NCBI RefSeq assembly: GCF_008973465.1
Contig: NZ_WBXN01000004.1
Span: forward strand, 744,001 to 808,000
Source: Streptomyces sp. SS1-1
GTDB lineage: Bacteria > Actinomycetota > Actinomycetes > Streptomycetales > Streptomycetaceae
Direction: 5' to 3'
DNA: 64,000 nucleotides
Positions 10,344-18,977 of the stretch are shown here, piece by piece. Position numbers and translations under genes: made by a program. The notes under the pieces are model-generated. The model made no database searches. It saw only the letters and a program-made list of their open reading frames with translations, and was not told where the DNA came from. Numbering within the stretch: position 1 is the stretch's first letter; the number at the start of each line of letters is the position of its first letter.

Positions 10344-10363
10344 TCTCAGGCGGGGTGCGGGGG

Positions 10364-11314
10364 TCAGCCGAGGCAGAGCAGGTTGAGCACGCAGAGCTGT
10401 GCGGGCGAGGTGGTGTCCTGTGGTGCCCGGGGGTCGTTCGGTGCCTGGGTGGAGCCGGAGCCCGCCTCGTCCGTAGGGGTGGGTTCTGGCGTCTGCCCCT
10501 GCCCGCCGGACGAGGTGCCGCCGCCAGTGGCGGGTGCCGTGGTGGCGGGCGCGGAGGACGGCTGGGTGCGGGGCGCCTGCGAGCTGTCCGCCCCCGGGGT
10601 GGAGGCGGCGTCCGGGCGGGTGAGCCGCCGGGTGGTGTGCGAGGACGACATGGGTTCCCGCACCACGTCGGTGGCGGTGGGCCGTGCGGTCGGGGTGTGG
10701 GCGCGCGGGGCCTCGGAGCCGTCGGGGACGGTCGCCGCCGGGCTGGGCGGCTCGATCTGCTGCCGCTGCCCGGACAGGTCGGTGTGCGGCTGTTCGGGTG
10801 CGGTGGCCGCCTGGGCCCGGTCGCCGGACTGGCGGTCCAGGGAGGTCAGGGTGAGCCCGCCGCCGACCAGTGCCACGGCGGTGGCGACCACGGCCCGGCG
10901 CTGGTTCTTCTTCCAGCGGGCCCGCCGGCGCCGCCGGGCCGCCCGGCCCTGGGGCGCGGCGGTCACGGCCTCGGAGCCCTCGACGCCCTCGGATGCGTCC
11001 GGGGCGTCGTCCTGCGCCGGGCCGGCGGCACGCGCGGTTCCATCGTGGAAGGAGGCGTCGAACCAGGGCCCGGTGCCGGTCTGCCGGGCGGACGGGTGCC
11101 TGCCGGACGCGGCCGGGCCGGACGCGGCCGGGCCGGACGCGGCCGGGCCGGACGCGGCCGGGCCGGACGCGGCCGGGCCGGGCACGGCCGGGCCGGGCAC
11201 GGCCGGCTGGGTGGGACCCGCCACGGAGGGAGCGATGTCCGGGGCGTAGGCGCCGCACCCGGGGCACACGAGCGCCCCGTTGAGGTGCCGGCGGCACGAG
11301 GAGCAGTAGTCCAT
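10364..11314 (-). CDS. SCO2400-like protein: zinc ribbon, Pro/Ala repeats, one membrane segment
   Basis: 316 residues from ATG 11314 (MDYCSSCRRHLNGALVCPGC). The N-terminus is a zinc ribbon with Cys4, Cys7, Cys17 and Cys20. Next come GPAAS/GPAVP pentapeptide repeats encoded by a 15-bp tandem DNA repeat, a basic stretch (RRRRARWKKNQRR), one membrane helix (VVATAVALVGGGLTLTSL) and a long Pro/Ser/Thr-rich outer region ending in LCVLNLLCLG. From memory this matches the Streptomyces family named after SCO2400, whose function is unknown. The layout suggests cytosolic zinc ribbon in, disordered stalk out. The upstream extension to 11473 lacks family character and was left out. Confidence 0.75.
   Translation of the reverse strand: MDYCSSCRRHLNGALVCPGCGAYAPDIAPSVAGPTQPAVPGPAVPGPAASGPAASGPAASGPAASGPAASGRHPSARQTGTGPWFDASFHDGTARAAGPAQDDAPDASEGVEGSEAVTAAPQGRAARRRRRARWKKNQRRAVVATAVALVGGGLTLTSLDRQSGDRAQAATAPEQPHTDLSGQRQQIEPPSPAATVPDGSEAPRAHTPTARPTATDVVREPMSSSHTTRRLTRPDAASTPGADSSQAPRTQPSSAPATTAPATGGGTSSGGQGQTPEPTPTDEAGSGSTQAPNDPRAPQDTTSPAQLCVLNLLCLG
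11105..11209. repeat. Seven-copy 15-bp tandem repeat inside the SCO2400-like gene
   Basis: Five copies of GGACGCGGCCGGGCC are followed by two variant copies that begin GGGCACGGCCGG. The unit is a multiple of three, so copy-number change keeps the frame and only alters the length of the GPAAS/GPAVP linker. Confidence 0.9.
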
Positions 11315-11494
11315 CGGTGGTCTTCCTGGGTTGCCTGCGCCATCGGGCTCAGCCGCGGCCTGGTCGTGTTCGCGCCGGAGGCCGAACGGCCAGAACGCTA
11401 ACGAGACCATGGACGGGCTGTGTGCAGCCTGAGTGACGCTCCTGCGCAGATCCGGCGGGAACTGTGCGGGCACCGCCCGCCGCGGCGGGCCCGG

Positions 11495-12973
11495 TCAGTC
11501 CACCGGCCAGGTGTGCGCGGCCGCGTTGAGATGCATGTAGTCCATGTACGACGTGGTCATCCGGCGCAGGGCCTCCCGCCGGTCGGTGGTCGTGCCCTTC
11601 TCGAGCAGGTGCACCATCTCGGCCTGCCACAGGGCGCCGTTGCGCCCGGTGACACAGCGCTGCTCGATGATGCCGAGCAGCGGCTCCCGCCAGGCGGTGT
11701 CCATGCCGGCCAGCTCCAGGCCCCGGTGGGCCAGCGGCAGCAGTCTCCGCAGGACCAGTTCGGTGACGGGGACCTCGCCCACGCCCGGCCAGTACAGGCG
11801 GGCGTCGATGCCGTCGCGGGCGGCGGTGTGCAGGTTCTCCTCGGCCGCCGCGAAGGACATCCGCGACCAGACGGGCCGGTCCTCGTCGACGAGGGCGCGG
11901 GTGAGGCCGTAGTAGAAGGCGCCGTTGGCGATGGTGTCGGAGACGGTGGGGCCCGCGGGCAGGACGCGGTTCTCGATGCGCAGGTGCGGCCCGCTGTCGG
12001 TGACGGCGTAGACGGGCCGGTTCCAGCGGTAGATGGTGCCGTTGTGCAGGGTCAGCTCGCCCAGTTCGGGGGCCTGGCCGAGTTCGTGCAGCGCGCGCGG
12101 GTCCTCGTCGTCGCACAGCGGCAGCAGGGCGGGGAAGTAGCGCACGTTCTCCTCGAACAGGTCGAAGACGCTGGTGATCCACCGCTCCCCGAACCACACC
12201 CGCGGCCGGACGCCCTGCGCCTTGATCTCCACCGGCCGGGTGTCCGTGGCCTGCTCGAACAACGGGATCCGGGTCTCGCGCCACAGCTCCCGGCCGAAGA
12301 GGTACGGGGAGTTCGCGGCCAGGGCGATCTGCACACCGGCGATGGCCTGGGCGGCGTTCCAGTAGGCGGCGAAGTCCTTCGGCGCGACCTGGAGGTGGAA
12401 CTGGGTGCTCGTACAGGCGGCCTCGGGGGTGATCGTGTCCGCGTACGTGGACAGGCGCTCCTGACCGTCCACGGCGATGCGCAGGTCCTCGCCGCGGGCC
12501 GCGAAGATCTGCTCGTTGAGCAGCCGGTAGCGCGGGTCGCCGGACAGCGCGGCCTCGCCGACGTCGGCCTCGCCGAGGGTCGGCAGGATGCCGATCATGA
12601 TCAGGTGGGCGCCGAGCGCCGAGGCGCGGTCCTCGGCGTGGTTGAGGGCGTCGCGGATCGCCTGCTCCCAGTCGCCGGGCCCGCCGGTGGTCAGCTCCCG
12701 GGGCGGGATGTTGATCTCCAGGTTGAAGCGCCCCAGCTCACTGTCCCAGGCGGGGTCGGCGATGGCCTGAAGCACCTCGGCGCTCCGCATGGCCGGCAGC
12801 CCGTCGTCGTCGACGAGGTTGAGTTCGATCTCGAGCCCGACCCGCGGGCGCTCGCTCTCGAACGTCGACTCGCGCAGCATCTGCGCCAGCACGTCGAGAC
12901 AGGTGTGCATCTTCTCCCGGTAGCGGCGGCGGTCCTCCCGCGTGAACACCAGGGCCGGCACATCGCGTCCCAT
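11495..12973 (-). CDS. Carboxylate-amine ligase, glutamate-cysteine ligase GCS2 family
   Basis: 492 residues. ATP-dependent ligase related to bacterial GCS2 enzymes (YbdK, EgtA). RVGLEIELNLVDDDG near the start is the ATP/Mg glutamate motif, and FNLEINIPPREL, STQFHLQV and HLRIENRVLPAGPT follow in family order. The substrate could be glutamate plus cysteine or another amino acid; actinobacteria make mycothiol, so a role in glutathione is unlikely. A GTG at 13003 would add ten residues, but ATG 12973 has a better ribosome site (GGGAGGG at about -10). It lies 165 bp downstream of the VanZ-like gene in the same direction. Confidence 0.82.
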   Translation of the reverse strand: MGRDVPALVFTREDRRRYREKMHTCLDVLAQMLRESTFESERPRVGLEIELNLVDDDGLPAMRSAEVLQAIADPAWDSELGRFNLEINIPPRELTTGGPGDWEQAIRDALNHAEDRASALGAHLIMIGILPTLGEADVGEAALSGDPRYRLLNEQIFAARGEDLRIAVDGQERLSTYADTITPEAACTSTQFHLQVAPKDFAAYWNAAQAIAGVQIALAANSPYLFGRELWRETRIPLFEQATDTRPVEIKAQGVRPRVWFGERWITSVFDLFEENVRYFPALLPLCDDEDPRALHELGQAPELGELTLHNGTIYRWNRPVYAVTDSGPHLRIENRVLPAGPTVSDTIANGAFYYGLTRALVDEDRPVWSRMSFAAAEENLHTAARDGIDARLYWPGVGEVPVTELVLRRLLPLAHRGLELAGMDTAWREPLLGIIEQRCVTGRNGALWQAEMVHLLEKGTTTDRREALRRMTTSYMDYMHLNAAAHTWPVD

Positions 12974-13138
12974 GGGGCCCTCCCGAGTTCCCTCGGCGGT
13001 CACCTTTCCGGTCCCAGAGTCCCACCTCGGACGCCACCCGGACAGCCGACGGGGTGGAAGCCGTGCGGCGAAGGGCTCGACCGGGCTTTGTATCGGAGGG
13101 CAACAAACCAGGGGGTGTCCCGACGAGTCGTCCGCCCG

Positions 13139-14302
13139 TCATGGGCACAGACCCCGGCCGGCTGCGGTCTTCTCCCCCCTGGAGCCCTGCCGGGAGCCGG
13201 GCGGTGTGGCCGACAGGTGGACGGACAGCAGTCGGCCGCCGCCGTCGACCGTCACACGGAGCACGTTCATGGCCGGCAGGCGGGGATCGTGGAACGGATA
13301 GGCGACCGTCCACGTCGTCCGCGATCCCTCACCCTCCCGGTCCACCGCCGCCCGCTCCTCGTCGGCCGAGCCGGGAAAGCGGGCGGCGACATAGCGGTCC
13401 GCGGCCCGCCGTGCCGCCGGGGCGTCGTGCACCGGTCCCACGGCACCCGGTATCCGGCGTCCGGAGGGCACTCCCCCGGCCGCGACGTGCTCCCACACGT
13501 CGATGCCCACGCTGCTCCGGTCCGGCCAGGGCATGAGCACCGCTCCGCCGGGCTCCAGTTCGGCCGACACCGTCTCGTTCACCCCGTCCAGGCCGCACGG
13601 CGTCACATCCGACACGTTGACGATCCTCACGTCACCGCCCAGCGCCCGGTGGACGATGTCGGTGATCGCCGCACGCTGTTCGGCGCTCGCGGCTCTGGCC
13701 GGTTCGGCGTGGTCGACGACTCTGAACTCGACGCCGGCCGCCGGTACGCAGGCGATCACCGCGAAGCCCGCACAGGCCGCGGCTGAAACTCGCAGATGGC
13801 GCTCGCCCCGGGAGGACAGGCGTCCGCCCGACAGGCGGACGGAGAGGAACCCGAGACCGGCCCCCGCGATCGCTCCGACGGAGTTGGCGACCACGTCGGT
13901 GGTGTCGCAGTGGCGGCCGATCGCCGGAACGACGGCCTGGACCCCCTCGATCCCGCAGCTGAGCAGAACGGCCAGCAGCACCGGGGGGACCGGGCGCCGC
14001 ACCGCCCGCAGACCGAAGAACCCGACCGGAACGAACAACGCGAGGTTCATCCACCCCTGGGCCACTCCGAAAGGCTCCATCACGTCCTTGTTGACGACGC
14101 ACATCGTGGAGCCGGTGGAAGCCGTCTTGACCCAGAGCGTCAGACAGACGGCGGCCGTCGTGGACGCCGCCCAGGCCGCGTGCTCCCACGGCCGCTGGGG
14201 ATGCCGGCCCAAGGCGACTCCGACGATGGCCAGGACGCCGGCCGAGACGAGGATGACCAGGACGACGTACATCAGGTGCCGTCCGAAGACGAGATCGAGC
14301 AA
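13139..14302 (-). CDS. VanZ-family membrane protein with large extracytoplasmic domain
   Basis: 387 residues. The first about 170 hold four or five membrane helices in VanZ arrangement, including GWMNLALFVPVGFFGLRAV and the conserved SCGIEGVQAVVPAIGRHCD and TDVVANSVGAIAGAGLG segments. A further helix near 185-200 leads to an outer C-terminal domain of about 190 residues with two cysteines and no recognised fold. VanZ itself gives low-level teicoplanin resistance, but most homologues have unknown roles. It is divergent from a VanS-like sensor kinase (start 14571), so control by that system is possible. Confidence 0.78.
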   Translation of the reverse strand: MLDLVFGRHLMYVVLVILVSAGVLAIVGVALGRHPQRPWEHAAWAASTTAAVCLTLWVKTASTGSTMCVVNKDVMEPFGVAQGWMNLALFVPVGFFGLRAVRRPVPPVLLAVLLSCGIEGVQAVVPAIGRHCDTTDVVANSVGAIAGAGLGFLSVRLSGGRLSSRGERHLRVSAAACAGFAVIACVPAAGVEFRVVDHAEPARAASAEQRAAITDIVHRALGGDVRIVNVSDVTPCGLDGVNETVSAELEPGGAVLMPWPDRSSVGIDVWEHVAAGGVPSGRRIPGAVGPVHDAPAARRAADRYVAARFPGSADEERAAVDREGEGSRTTWTVAYPFHDPRLPAMNVLRVTVDGGGRLLSVHLSATPPGSRQGSRGEKTAAGRGLCP

Positions 14303-14570
14303 GAGTGAAGCCCTCCGGGAACGCGCGGTGCCGTGCGGAGAGGACGCACCGGAACGACCGCGTCACGCCCCGCGCTCTCCGCCAGTGGGCCGGGCCCGCC
14401 GGCACACCTGTGCGGAGCCAACCAGGGCAGACGTGAGCCGGGGGTGAGCGGCGCTCCCGGACACCGGGTTCTCCGGCGCGGGACCGCGGCACGGGTCGCC
14501 GGAGCAGCTTCACGCCCTGCTCACACCGGCCGCGGATACTGAAGGGACCAGCTGCGAGAGAGGACGACCG

Positions 14571-15869
14571 ATGCGCTCTGCGACGGCCGAAGAGGAGGCG
14601 CGCGGAACCGGCGGAGGCGCGAGCGTGCGCGTCGGGCACGAGCGACCGGGAGCGGCCGGGTCTGCCGTCCGGTGGCTCGCCGGGCAGCGGGGAAGCCTCC
14701 GCCTGCGGCTCACCGTCGTCTTCGGCCTGCTGTTCTTCTTCGCGGCCGCCGCCGTGCTCGCGGCCACCGTGCTTCTCGTCCACCGCTACCGGCAGTACCA
14801 TCCGCCGACCCAGCCGTTCCTGAAGTTCGATCCGCCGCTGACGACACAGCAGCGCGCTCAGGCGTGGCGGAACTGGAGCCAGCTCTCGGCCGACGCACGG
14901 CAGGACGCCCAGGGTGACGTCGAGTGGATGCTGAAGTGGGGCGCCCTGATCGTCACGGGCGTCGGGGTCACCGCCACGGCCGTCGGCTGGCTGGTGGCCG
15001 GGCGCCTGCTGCGTCCGCTCAGCCGCATCAGCCGTATCGCAGAACGCGTGGCGGGACACACCCTGCACCAGCGGATCGCCCTGCACGCTCCGCCGGGCGA
15101 GGTCAAGACGCTCGCCGACTCCTTCGACCGCATGCTGGAGCGCCTGGACGAGTCCTTCGCGGGCCAGGGCCGCTTCATCGGCAACGCCGCCCATGAGCTC
15201 AAGACCCCGCTGGTCCTCAACCGCACGCTGGTCGAGGTGGCGATGAACCGCCCCGACGCCCCACCGCAACTACGCCGTCTGGGTGAGAGCCTGCTGACGG
15301 TCAACACCCGCCACGAACGGCTCATCGACGGCCTGCTCGTCCTGGCCCGCTCCGAGAACGACCTGGCGGAACGGCTGCCCGCCGATCTGCGCCCGGCCGT
15401 CGAAGCCGTGCTGGAGCACGCCGCGCCCGATGCCGAACGCGGCGGGATCAGCCTCCGCACGGACCTCGGTCCCGCTCCGCTGCGCGGCGATCCGGTCCTG
15501 CTGGAGCATCTGGCGCGCAACCTCGTGGACAACGCCCTGCGCTACAACCGGCCGGGCGGCACCGTGCACGTGACGACCCGCACGGTCCCGGAGGGCGCGC
15601 GGCTCACCGTCTCGAACACCGGGCCCGCCATCGACCCGGCCGAGGTCCCCACGCTGTTCCAGCCCTTCCGCAGGCTCACCGACCGGATCGGTTCCGCCGA
15701 GGGGAGCGGTCTGGGCCTGTCGATCGTGCGGGCCGTGGCCCGGGTCCACGGCGGTGACGTCCACGCCACGGCCCTGTCCGAAGGCGGCCTCACCGTCACC
15801 GTCACCCTGCCCGGCGGTCCGCACGTGCCGTCACCGCGCCGCAGCGCGCCAGCCGACCTGCACGGCTGA
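14571..15869 (+). CDS. Sensor histidine kinase (HAMP, HisKA, HATPase)
   Basis: 432 residues. Two membrane segments (about 47-70 and 125-147) enclose a short outer loop rich in Trp and Gln; a HAMP region follows (LLRPLSRISRIAERV). The phosphorylated His208 lies in GNAAHELKTPL. The ATP-binding domain has the N box (HLARNLVDNALRYNRPGG), a weak G1 position and the G2 box (GSGLGLSIVRAVARVHGG). All catalytic parts look intact. Its 3' end overlaps by 68 bp the convergent response regulator gene, whose output domain is missing, so how the signal is passed on is unclear. ATG start, GAGAGAGGAC upstream. Confidence 0.92.
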   Translation: MRSATAEEEARGTGGGASVRVGHERPGAAGSAVRWLAGQRGSLRLRLTVVFGLLFFFAAAAVLAATVLLVHRYRQYHPPTQPFLKFDPPLTTQQRAQAWRNWSQLSADARQDAQGDVEWMLKWGALIVTGVGVTATAVGWLVAGRLLRPLSRISRIAERVAGHTLHQRIALHAPPGEVKTLADSFDRMLERLDESFAGQGRFIGNAAHELKTPLVLNRTLVEVAMNRPDAPPQLRRLGESLLTVNTRHERLIDGLLVLARSENDLAERLPADLRPAVEAVLEHAAPDAERGGISLRTDLGPAPLRGDPVLLEHLARNLVDNALRYNRPGGTVHVTTRTVPEGARLTVSNTGPAIDPAEVPTLFQPFRRLTDRIGSAEGSGLGLSIVRAVARVHGGDVHATALSEGGLTVTVTLPGGPHVPSPRRSAPADLHG

Positions 15870-16329
15870 CCGTGGTCACATCACGGACCGGCCGGCCGTC
15901 CCGGTAGGTCTCGCGCAGATGGGGGTCGAGCCGGATTCCGGAGCGTTCCAGGACGGGCGGTGCCGGCGGCCGTACCCTGCGGCCGAGCGCCCGGATGCGG
16001 GCGACGAGTTCGGCGAAGGCGAACGGTTTCGCCAGGTAGTCGTCCGCGCCGAGGCTGAGGCCGGCCACACGCTCGGCGACCGTCGTCGACACCGTCAGCA
16101 TCAGGATCCGCACGTCGGCGCCGGCCGCGGCCGTGCGCCGGCAGACCTCGTCGCCGTGCAGCTTCGGCAGGTCCCGGTCGAGCACCATCACGTCGTACTC
16201 GTTGACCGCCAGCCGCTCCAGAGCGGCCTCGCCGTCATGGACAACGTCCACCGCGAAGGTCTCCTGTCTGAGTCCCTCGGCCATCGCGTCCGCGAGCATC
16301 TGCTCGTCCTCCACGACCAGTACCCGCAC
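15802..16329 (-). CDS. OmpR/PhoP-type response regulator lacking its DNA-binding helix-turn-helix
   Basis: 175 residues from GTG 16329 (GTG 16338 is also possible). The receiver domain is complete: acidic pair in VVEDE, phospho-acceptor Asp51 in VMVLDRDLP, Thr79 and Lys101 in YLAKPF. After the linker the first strands of a winged-helix domain are present (LERSGIRLDPHLRETYRDGRPV). Then, where the T-x-x-E-x-x-L-L helices should begin, the protein turns into RDVTTVSRAGRLARC and stops. This tail is antisense to the end of the sensor kinase gene. Normal family length is about 225-235. Either a truncated gene or a stand-alone receiver protein. Confidence 0.85.
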   Translation of the reverse strand: MRVLVVEDEQMLADAMAEGLRQETFAVDVVHDGEAALERLAVNEYDVMVLDRDLPKLHGDEVCRRTAAAGADVRILMLTVSTTVAERVAGLSLGADDYLAKPFAFAELVARIRALGRRVRPPAPPVLERSGIRLDPHLRETYRDGRPVRDVTTVSRAGRLARCGAVTARADRRAG

Positions 16330-16411
16330 CGCGCACACTCCCTCGCCTGGCTGTGAGCACAGTCTGGGTGAGGTGGTGTTAAAGCGGCGTGAGTCGCCCG
16401 TCGACGGTCTT

Positions 16412-17218
16412 TCAGGGCGCGGCAGGCCCGGTGATCAGGCTGCCGTCCGCGTCGTAGGGCCAGGCGTTGGCGACGCAGCCGTGCAGGCCCTTGATCTGCT
16501 GCATCATCGCGGGCGCGGGCCGCCCGGGGCCGGGACAGCCCCGGTGCCCGTACCCGAGCCGGTGGCCGACCTCGTGGTTGATGATCAAGGCGTGATACTC
16601 GGCGGGCCGGTCCGGGTAGTACGGGCTGAGCAGCAGCCAGCGCTTGAGGTTGACCACCACGTCCGTGCCGACCGCGCAGTTGACCTCGCCCCCGGTGTCC
16701 AGGCCGTACGCGCCGCACAGCCTGTCCGTGGTGTCCGGTGTCGCCAGCCGCACCCGGAAGTCGTACGGCGGTCCGGCGACCCGCCGGAAGGCGGCTCCGG
16801 CGCGGGTCCAGCCGCGCGGGTCCCCGAGGACGCGGTCGACCTCGGCGGCCACGGACCGGGCGGAGACCTCTGTGCCGTCCTCGGCCTCCACCACATAGCG
16901 CAGGGGCTTGCCGCGCCCGAACGTCCGCGAGCCGGCGGGGGCACGGGTGAAGGTTCCGGCGCCGTGCCGGATCACGTGCACGGACCGTGAAGGCGAGGGG
17001 CTGGGGCGCGGTGCCGACGAGGCGCCGGCGACCGGGCGACGCTGGTGGCCGGGCGAGGCGTCCGCTCCCTGGACGGCTTCGGTGGCCTCTCCGTCGACGC
17101 CGCCGTGGACCAGCGCGAACAGCATCGCGAGACACGCCCCGACGATCATGACGCAGGACCCCATGAGACACGACCGCGGCTTCATCACTCTGTGCTGCTT
17201 GGGGCGACGGTGATTCAT
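16412..17218 (-). CDS. Secreted or anchored DUF3152 protein with metzincin-like zinc motif
   Basis: 268 residues from ATG 17218 (GGAG about 10 bp upstream; GTG 17227 also possible). A basic start and one hydrophobic segment (about 15-37) act as signal or anchor, then a Pro/Ser-rich linker, then a DUF3152 domain with four cysteines. NHEVGHRLGYGH fits the HExxHxxGxxH zinc site of metzincin peptidases, and a downstream MMQQ may be the Met-turn. Activity of this family is not established to my knowledge. It lies 82 bp upstream of the truncated response regulator in the same direction and could be read into it. Confidence 0.82.
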   Translation of the reverse strand: MNHRRPKQHRVMKPRSCLMGSCVMIVGACLAMLFALVHGGVDGEATEAVQGADASPGHQRRPVAGASSAPRPSPSPSRSVHVIRHGAGTFTRAPAGSRTFGRGKPLRYVVEAEDGTEVSARSVAAEVDRVLGDPRGWTRAGAAFRRVAGPPYDFRVRLATPDTTDRLCGAYGLDTGGEVNCAVGTDVVVNLKRWLLLSPYYPDRPAEYHALIINHEVGHRLGYGHRGCPGPGRPAPAMMQQIKGLHGCVANAWPYDADGSLITGPAAP

Positions 17219-17250
17219 GCGGCTCACTCCACATGCCGGAGCGTGAACCA

Positions 17251-17274
17251 GAGGTGAGCACCGGGGTTCACCTC
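17251..17274. promoter_or_regulatory. Inverted repeat GAGGTGA-N10-TCACCTC
   Basis: Perfect 7-bp arms 33 bp upstream of the DUF3152 start, in the region divergent to the MFS gene (start 17372). Its position fits an operator or a 5' leader hairpin for the DUF3152 gene. Confidence 0.45.
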
Positions 17275-17371
17275 CCGCTCACGCGACCGCGGTCATGCTG
17301 ACGCCTGCCGAGGGCGAACCCACAGGTCGGAGGGGATTGCCCCCTGCCGGGGACCCGCCTAGCCTGCTTTT

Positions 17372-18589
17372 GTGCCGCAAATAAACAAATCGCGGTCGCA
17401 CAGCGTCGTGCGCCGCCCCCTCAGCCCGCTCAGCCGTCTCCGCGTCGCCATCACCGTCTTCTTCGCCCTCGACGGCTTCCTCTTCGCCGGCTGGGTCGTC
17501 CGTATCCCCGCCATCAAGCAGCAGACCGGCGCCTCCGCCAGCGCGCTCGGCCTCGCCCTCCTCGGCGTCTCGGCCGGGGCCGTGATCACCATGGTCGTCA
17601 CCGGGCGCCTGTGCCGCCGCTACGGCAGCCACCAGGTCACCGTCGTCTGCGCCGTCCTGCTCAGCCTCAGCGTCGCCCTGCCCCCGCTGACCCACTCGGC
17701 CCTCGCCCTCGGCCTCGTGCTCCTGCTGTTCGGCGCCGCGTACGGCGGCATCAACGTGGCCTTCAACAGCGCCGCCGTCGACCTCGTGACCGCGCTGCGC
17801 CGGCCCGTCATGCCCAGCTTCCACGCGGCGTTCAGCCTCGGCGGCATGGCCGGCGCCCTGCTCGGCGGGCTGGTCGCCGGGGCCCTCTCCCCCACGCGGC
17901 ACCTGGCGGGCCTCACCCTCGTCGGACTGGCGGTGACCGCCGTGGCGGGCCGCACCCTGCTGCGGCACGACCCGCCGGCCGGCGCGGCACCCGACCGGCC
18001 GAGCGCCACCCCCGGCCGCCGGGACCCCCGCACCCGTCGGCTGGTGATCGTCTTCGGCCTGATCGCCGGCTGCACGGCCTACGGCGAAGGGGCCATGGCC
18101 GACTGGGGCGCGCTGCACCTGGAGGAGGACCTGGGGGCCGCACCCGGTGTCGCCGCGCTCGGCTACTCCTGCTTCGCGCTGTCGATGACCGTCGGCCGGC
18201 TCACCGGTACGACCCTGCTGGAGCGGCTCGGTCACGGCCGGACGGTCGTGGCGGGCGGCGCCACCGCGGCGGCCGGGATGCTGCTCGGCTCCCTGGCCCC
18301 GTCCCTGTGGGCGGCCCTGCTGGGCTTCGCGGTCACCGGGCTCGGCCTGGCCAACCTGTTCCCGGTGGCCGTCGAGCGCGCCGGTACGGTCGCCGGGCCG
18401 GGCGGTGTGGCCCTGGCCTCCACGTTCGGCTACAGCGGCATGCTCCTCGGGCCCCCGGCCATCGGCTTCATGGCGGACTGGTTCTCCCTGCCCGTCGCCC
18501 TCACCAGCGTCGCCCTGCTGGCGGCGGTCGCCACGCTCATCGGGGCCGGGACGCGGCGCGCGGTGCCGGACCGGCCGGGCACGGTGTGA
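17372..18589 (+). CDS. MFS transporter (YbjJ-like)
   Basis: 405 residues with about 12 hydrophobic helices in two halves joined by a basic, Pro-rich cytosolic loop (about 200-222). The start FFALDGFLFAGWVVRIPAIK and the GRLCRRYGS loop between helices 2 and 3 resemble the YbjJ/sugar-like branch of the major facilitator superfamily. Substrate unknown; proton-driven export is the usual mode. GTG start at 17372; there is little leader sequence that looks like a ribosome site, so the start is less certain than the gene. Confidence 0.85.
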   Translation: MPQINKSRSHSVVRRPLSPLSRLRVAITVFFALDGFLFAGWVVRIPAIKQQTGASASALGLALLGVSAGAVITMVVTGRLCRRYGSHQVTVVCAVLLSLSVALPPLTHSALALGLVLLLFGAAYGGINVAFNSAAVDLVTALRRPVMPSFHAAFSLGGMAGALLGGLVAGALSPTRHLAGLTLVGLAVTAVAGRTLLRHDPPAGAAPDRPSATPGRRDPRTRRLVIVFGLIAGCTAYGEGAMADWGALHLEEDLGAAPGVAALGYSCFALSMTVGRLTGTTLLERLGHGRTVVAGGATAAAGMLLGSLAPSLWAALLGFAVTGLGLANLFPVAVERAGTVAGPGGVALASTFGYSGMLLGPPAIGFMADWFSLPVALTSVALLAAVATLIGAGTRRAVPDRPGTV

Positions 18590-18604
18590 GCCGCGAGCCG
18601 TAGT

Positions 18605-18646
18605 CCACCAGCCACCAGCCACCAGCCACCAGCCACCAGCCACCAG
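18605..18646. repeat. Six tandem copies of CCACCAG
   Basis: Exact 7-bp repeats in the 103-bp gap between the MFS gene and the small DUF6332-like gene, starting 16 bp after the MFS stop. Not a multiple of three and not coding. Probably a slippage-prone microsatellite. Confidence 0.9.
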
Positions 18647-18692
18647 CCGATGGTCGCTTGTTCAGGCTCCCCTCCGATGTGAGACTCGCCCC

Positions 18693-18977
18693 ATGAGCGA
18701 CCACGGGGGACGGCGCGGGCAGGCCGAGCGGGACGCGATCACGGTCGAGATCGGCTACGCGCTGTGCAGCGCGGCGTTCCTGGCGGCCGTGGTGTGCGGC
18801 GCCGTCGTCGGACCGGTGTTCGTGTTCGACGTGCCGGACGGTGTGCGCCGTGCCGTCCTGGCCGTGGGAGCCGCCATCGCCGTGGTGCTGTTCGTCGCCC
18901 GGGTCGTGAGCGTGCTGATGCGTTTCCGGCCCGGAGCTCAGCCCAGCCAGCCCGGCCGCACCAGGCCGGACTCGTAG
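18693..18977 (+). CDS. Small two-helix membrane protein (DUF6332-like)
   Basis: 94 residues from ATG 18693. After a short polar start (RRGQAERDAITVEIGYAL) there are two membrane helices (about 21-48 and 53-74) and a basic tail. The ERDAITVEIGYAL start is the part I associate with the Streptomyces DUF6332 family; this is from memory. Function unknown. The 3' end overlaps the convergent response regulator gene by 40 bp. Confidence 0.72.
   Translation: MSDHGGRRGQAERDAITVEIGYALCSAAFLAAVVCGAVVGPVFVFDVPDGVRRAVLAVGAAIAVVLFVARVVSVLMRFRPGAQPSQPGRTRPDS

Noticed and set aside
13139..16338. Reading the VanZ-like gene and VanS-like kinase as a glycopeptide-resistance cluster
   Set aside because: No vanH, vanA or vanX homologue is present, VanZ-family proteins are common without resistance, and the response regulator is truncated.
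18605..18646. Short repeats considered as a CRISPR array
   Set aside because: Units are 7 bp and contiguous with no spacers, and no cas gene is present.
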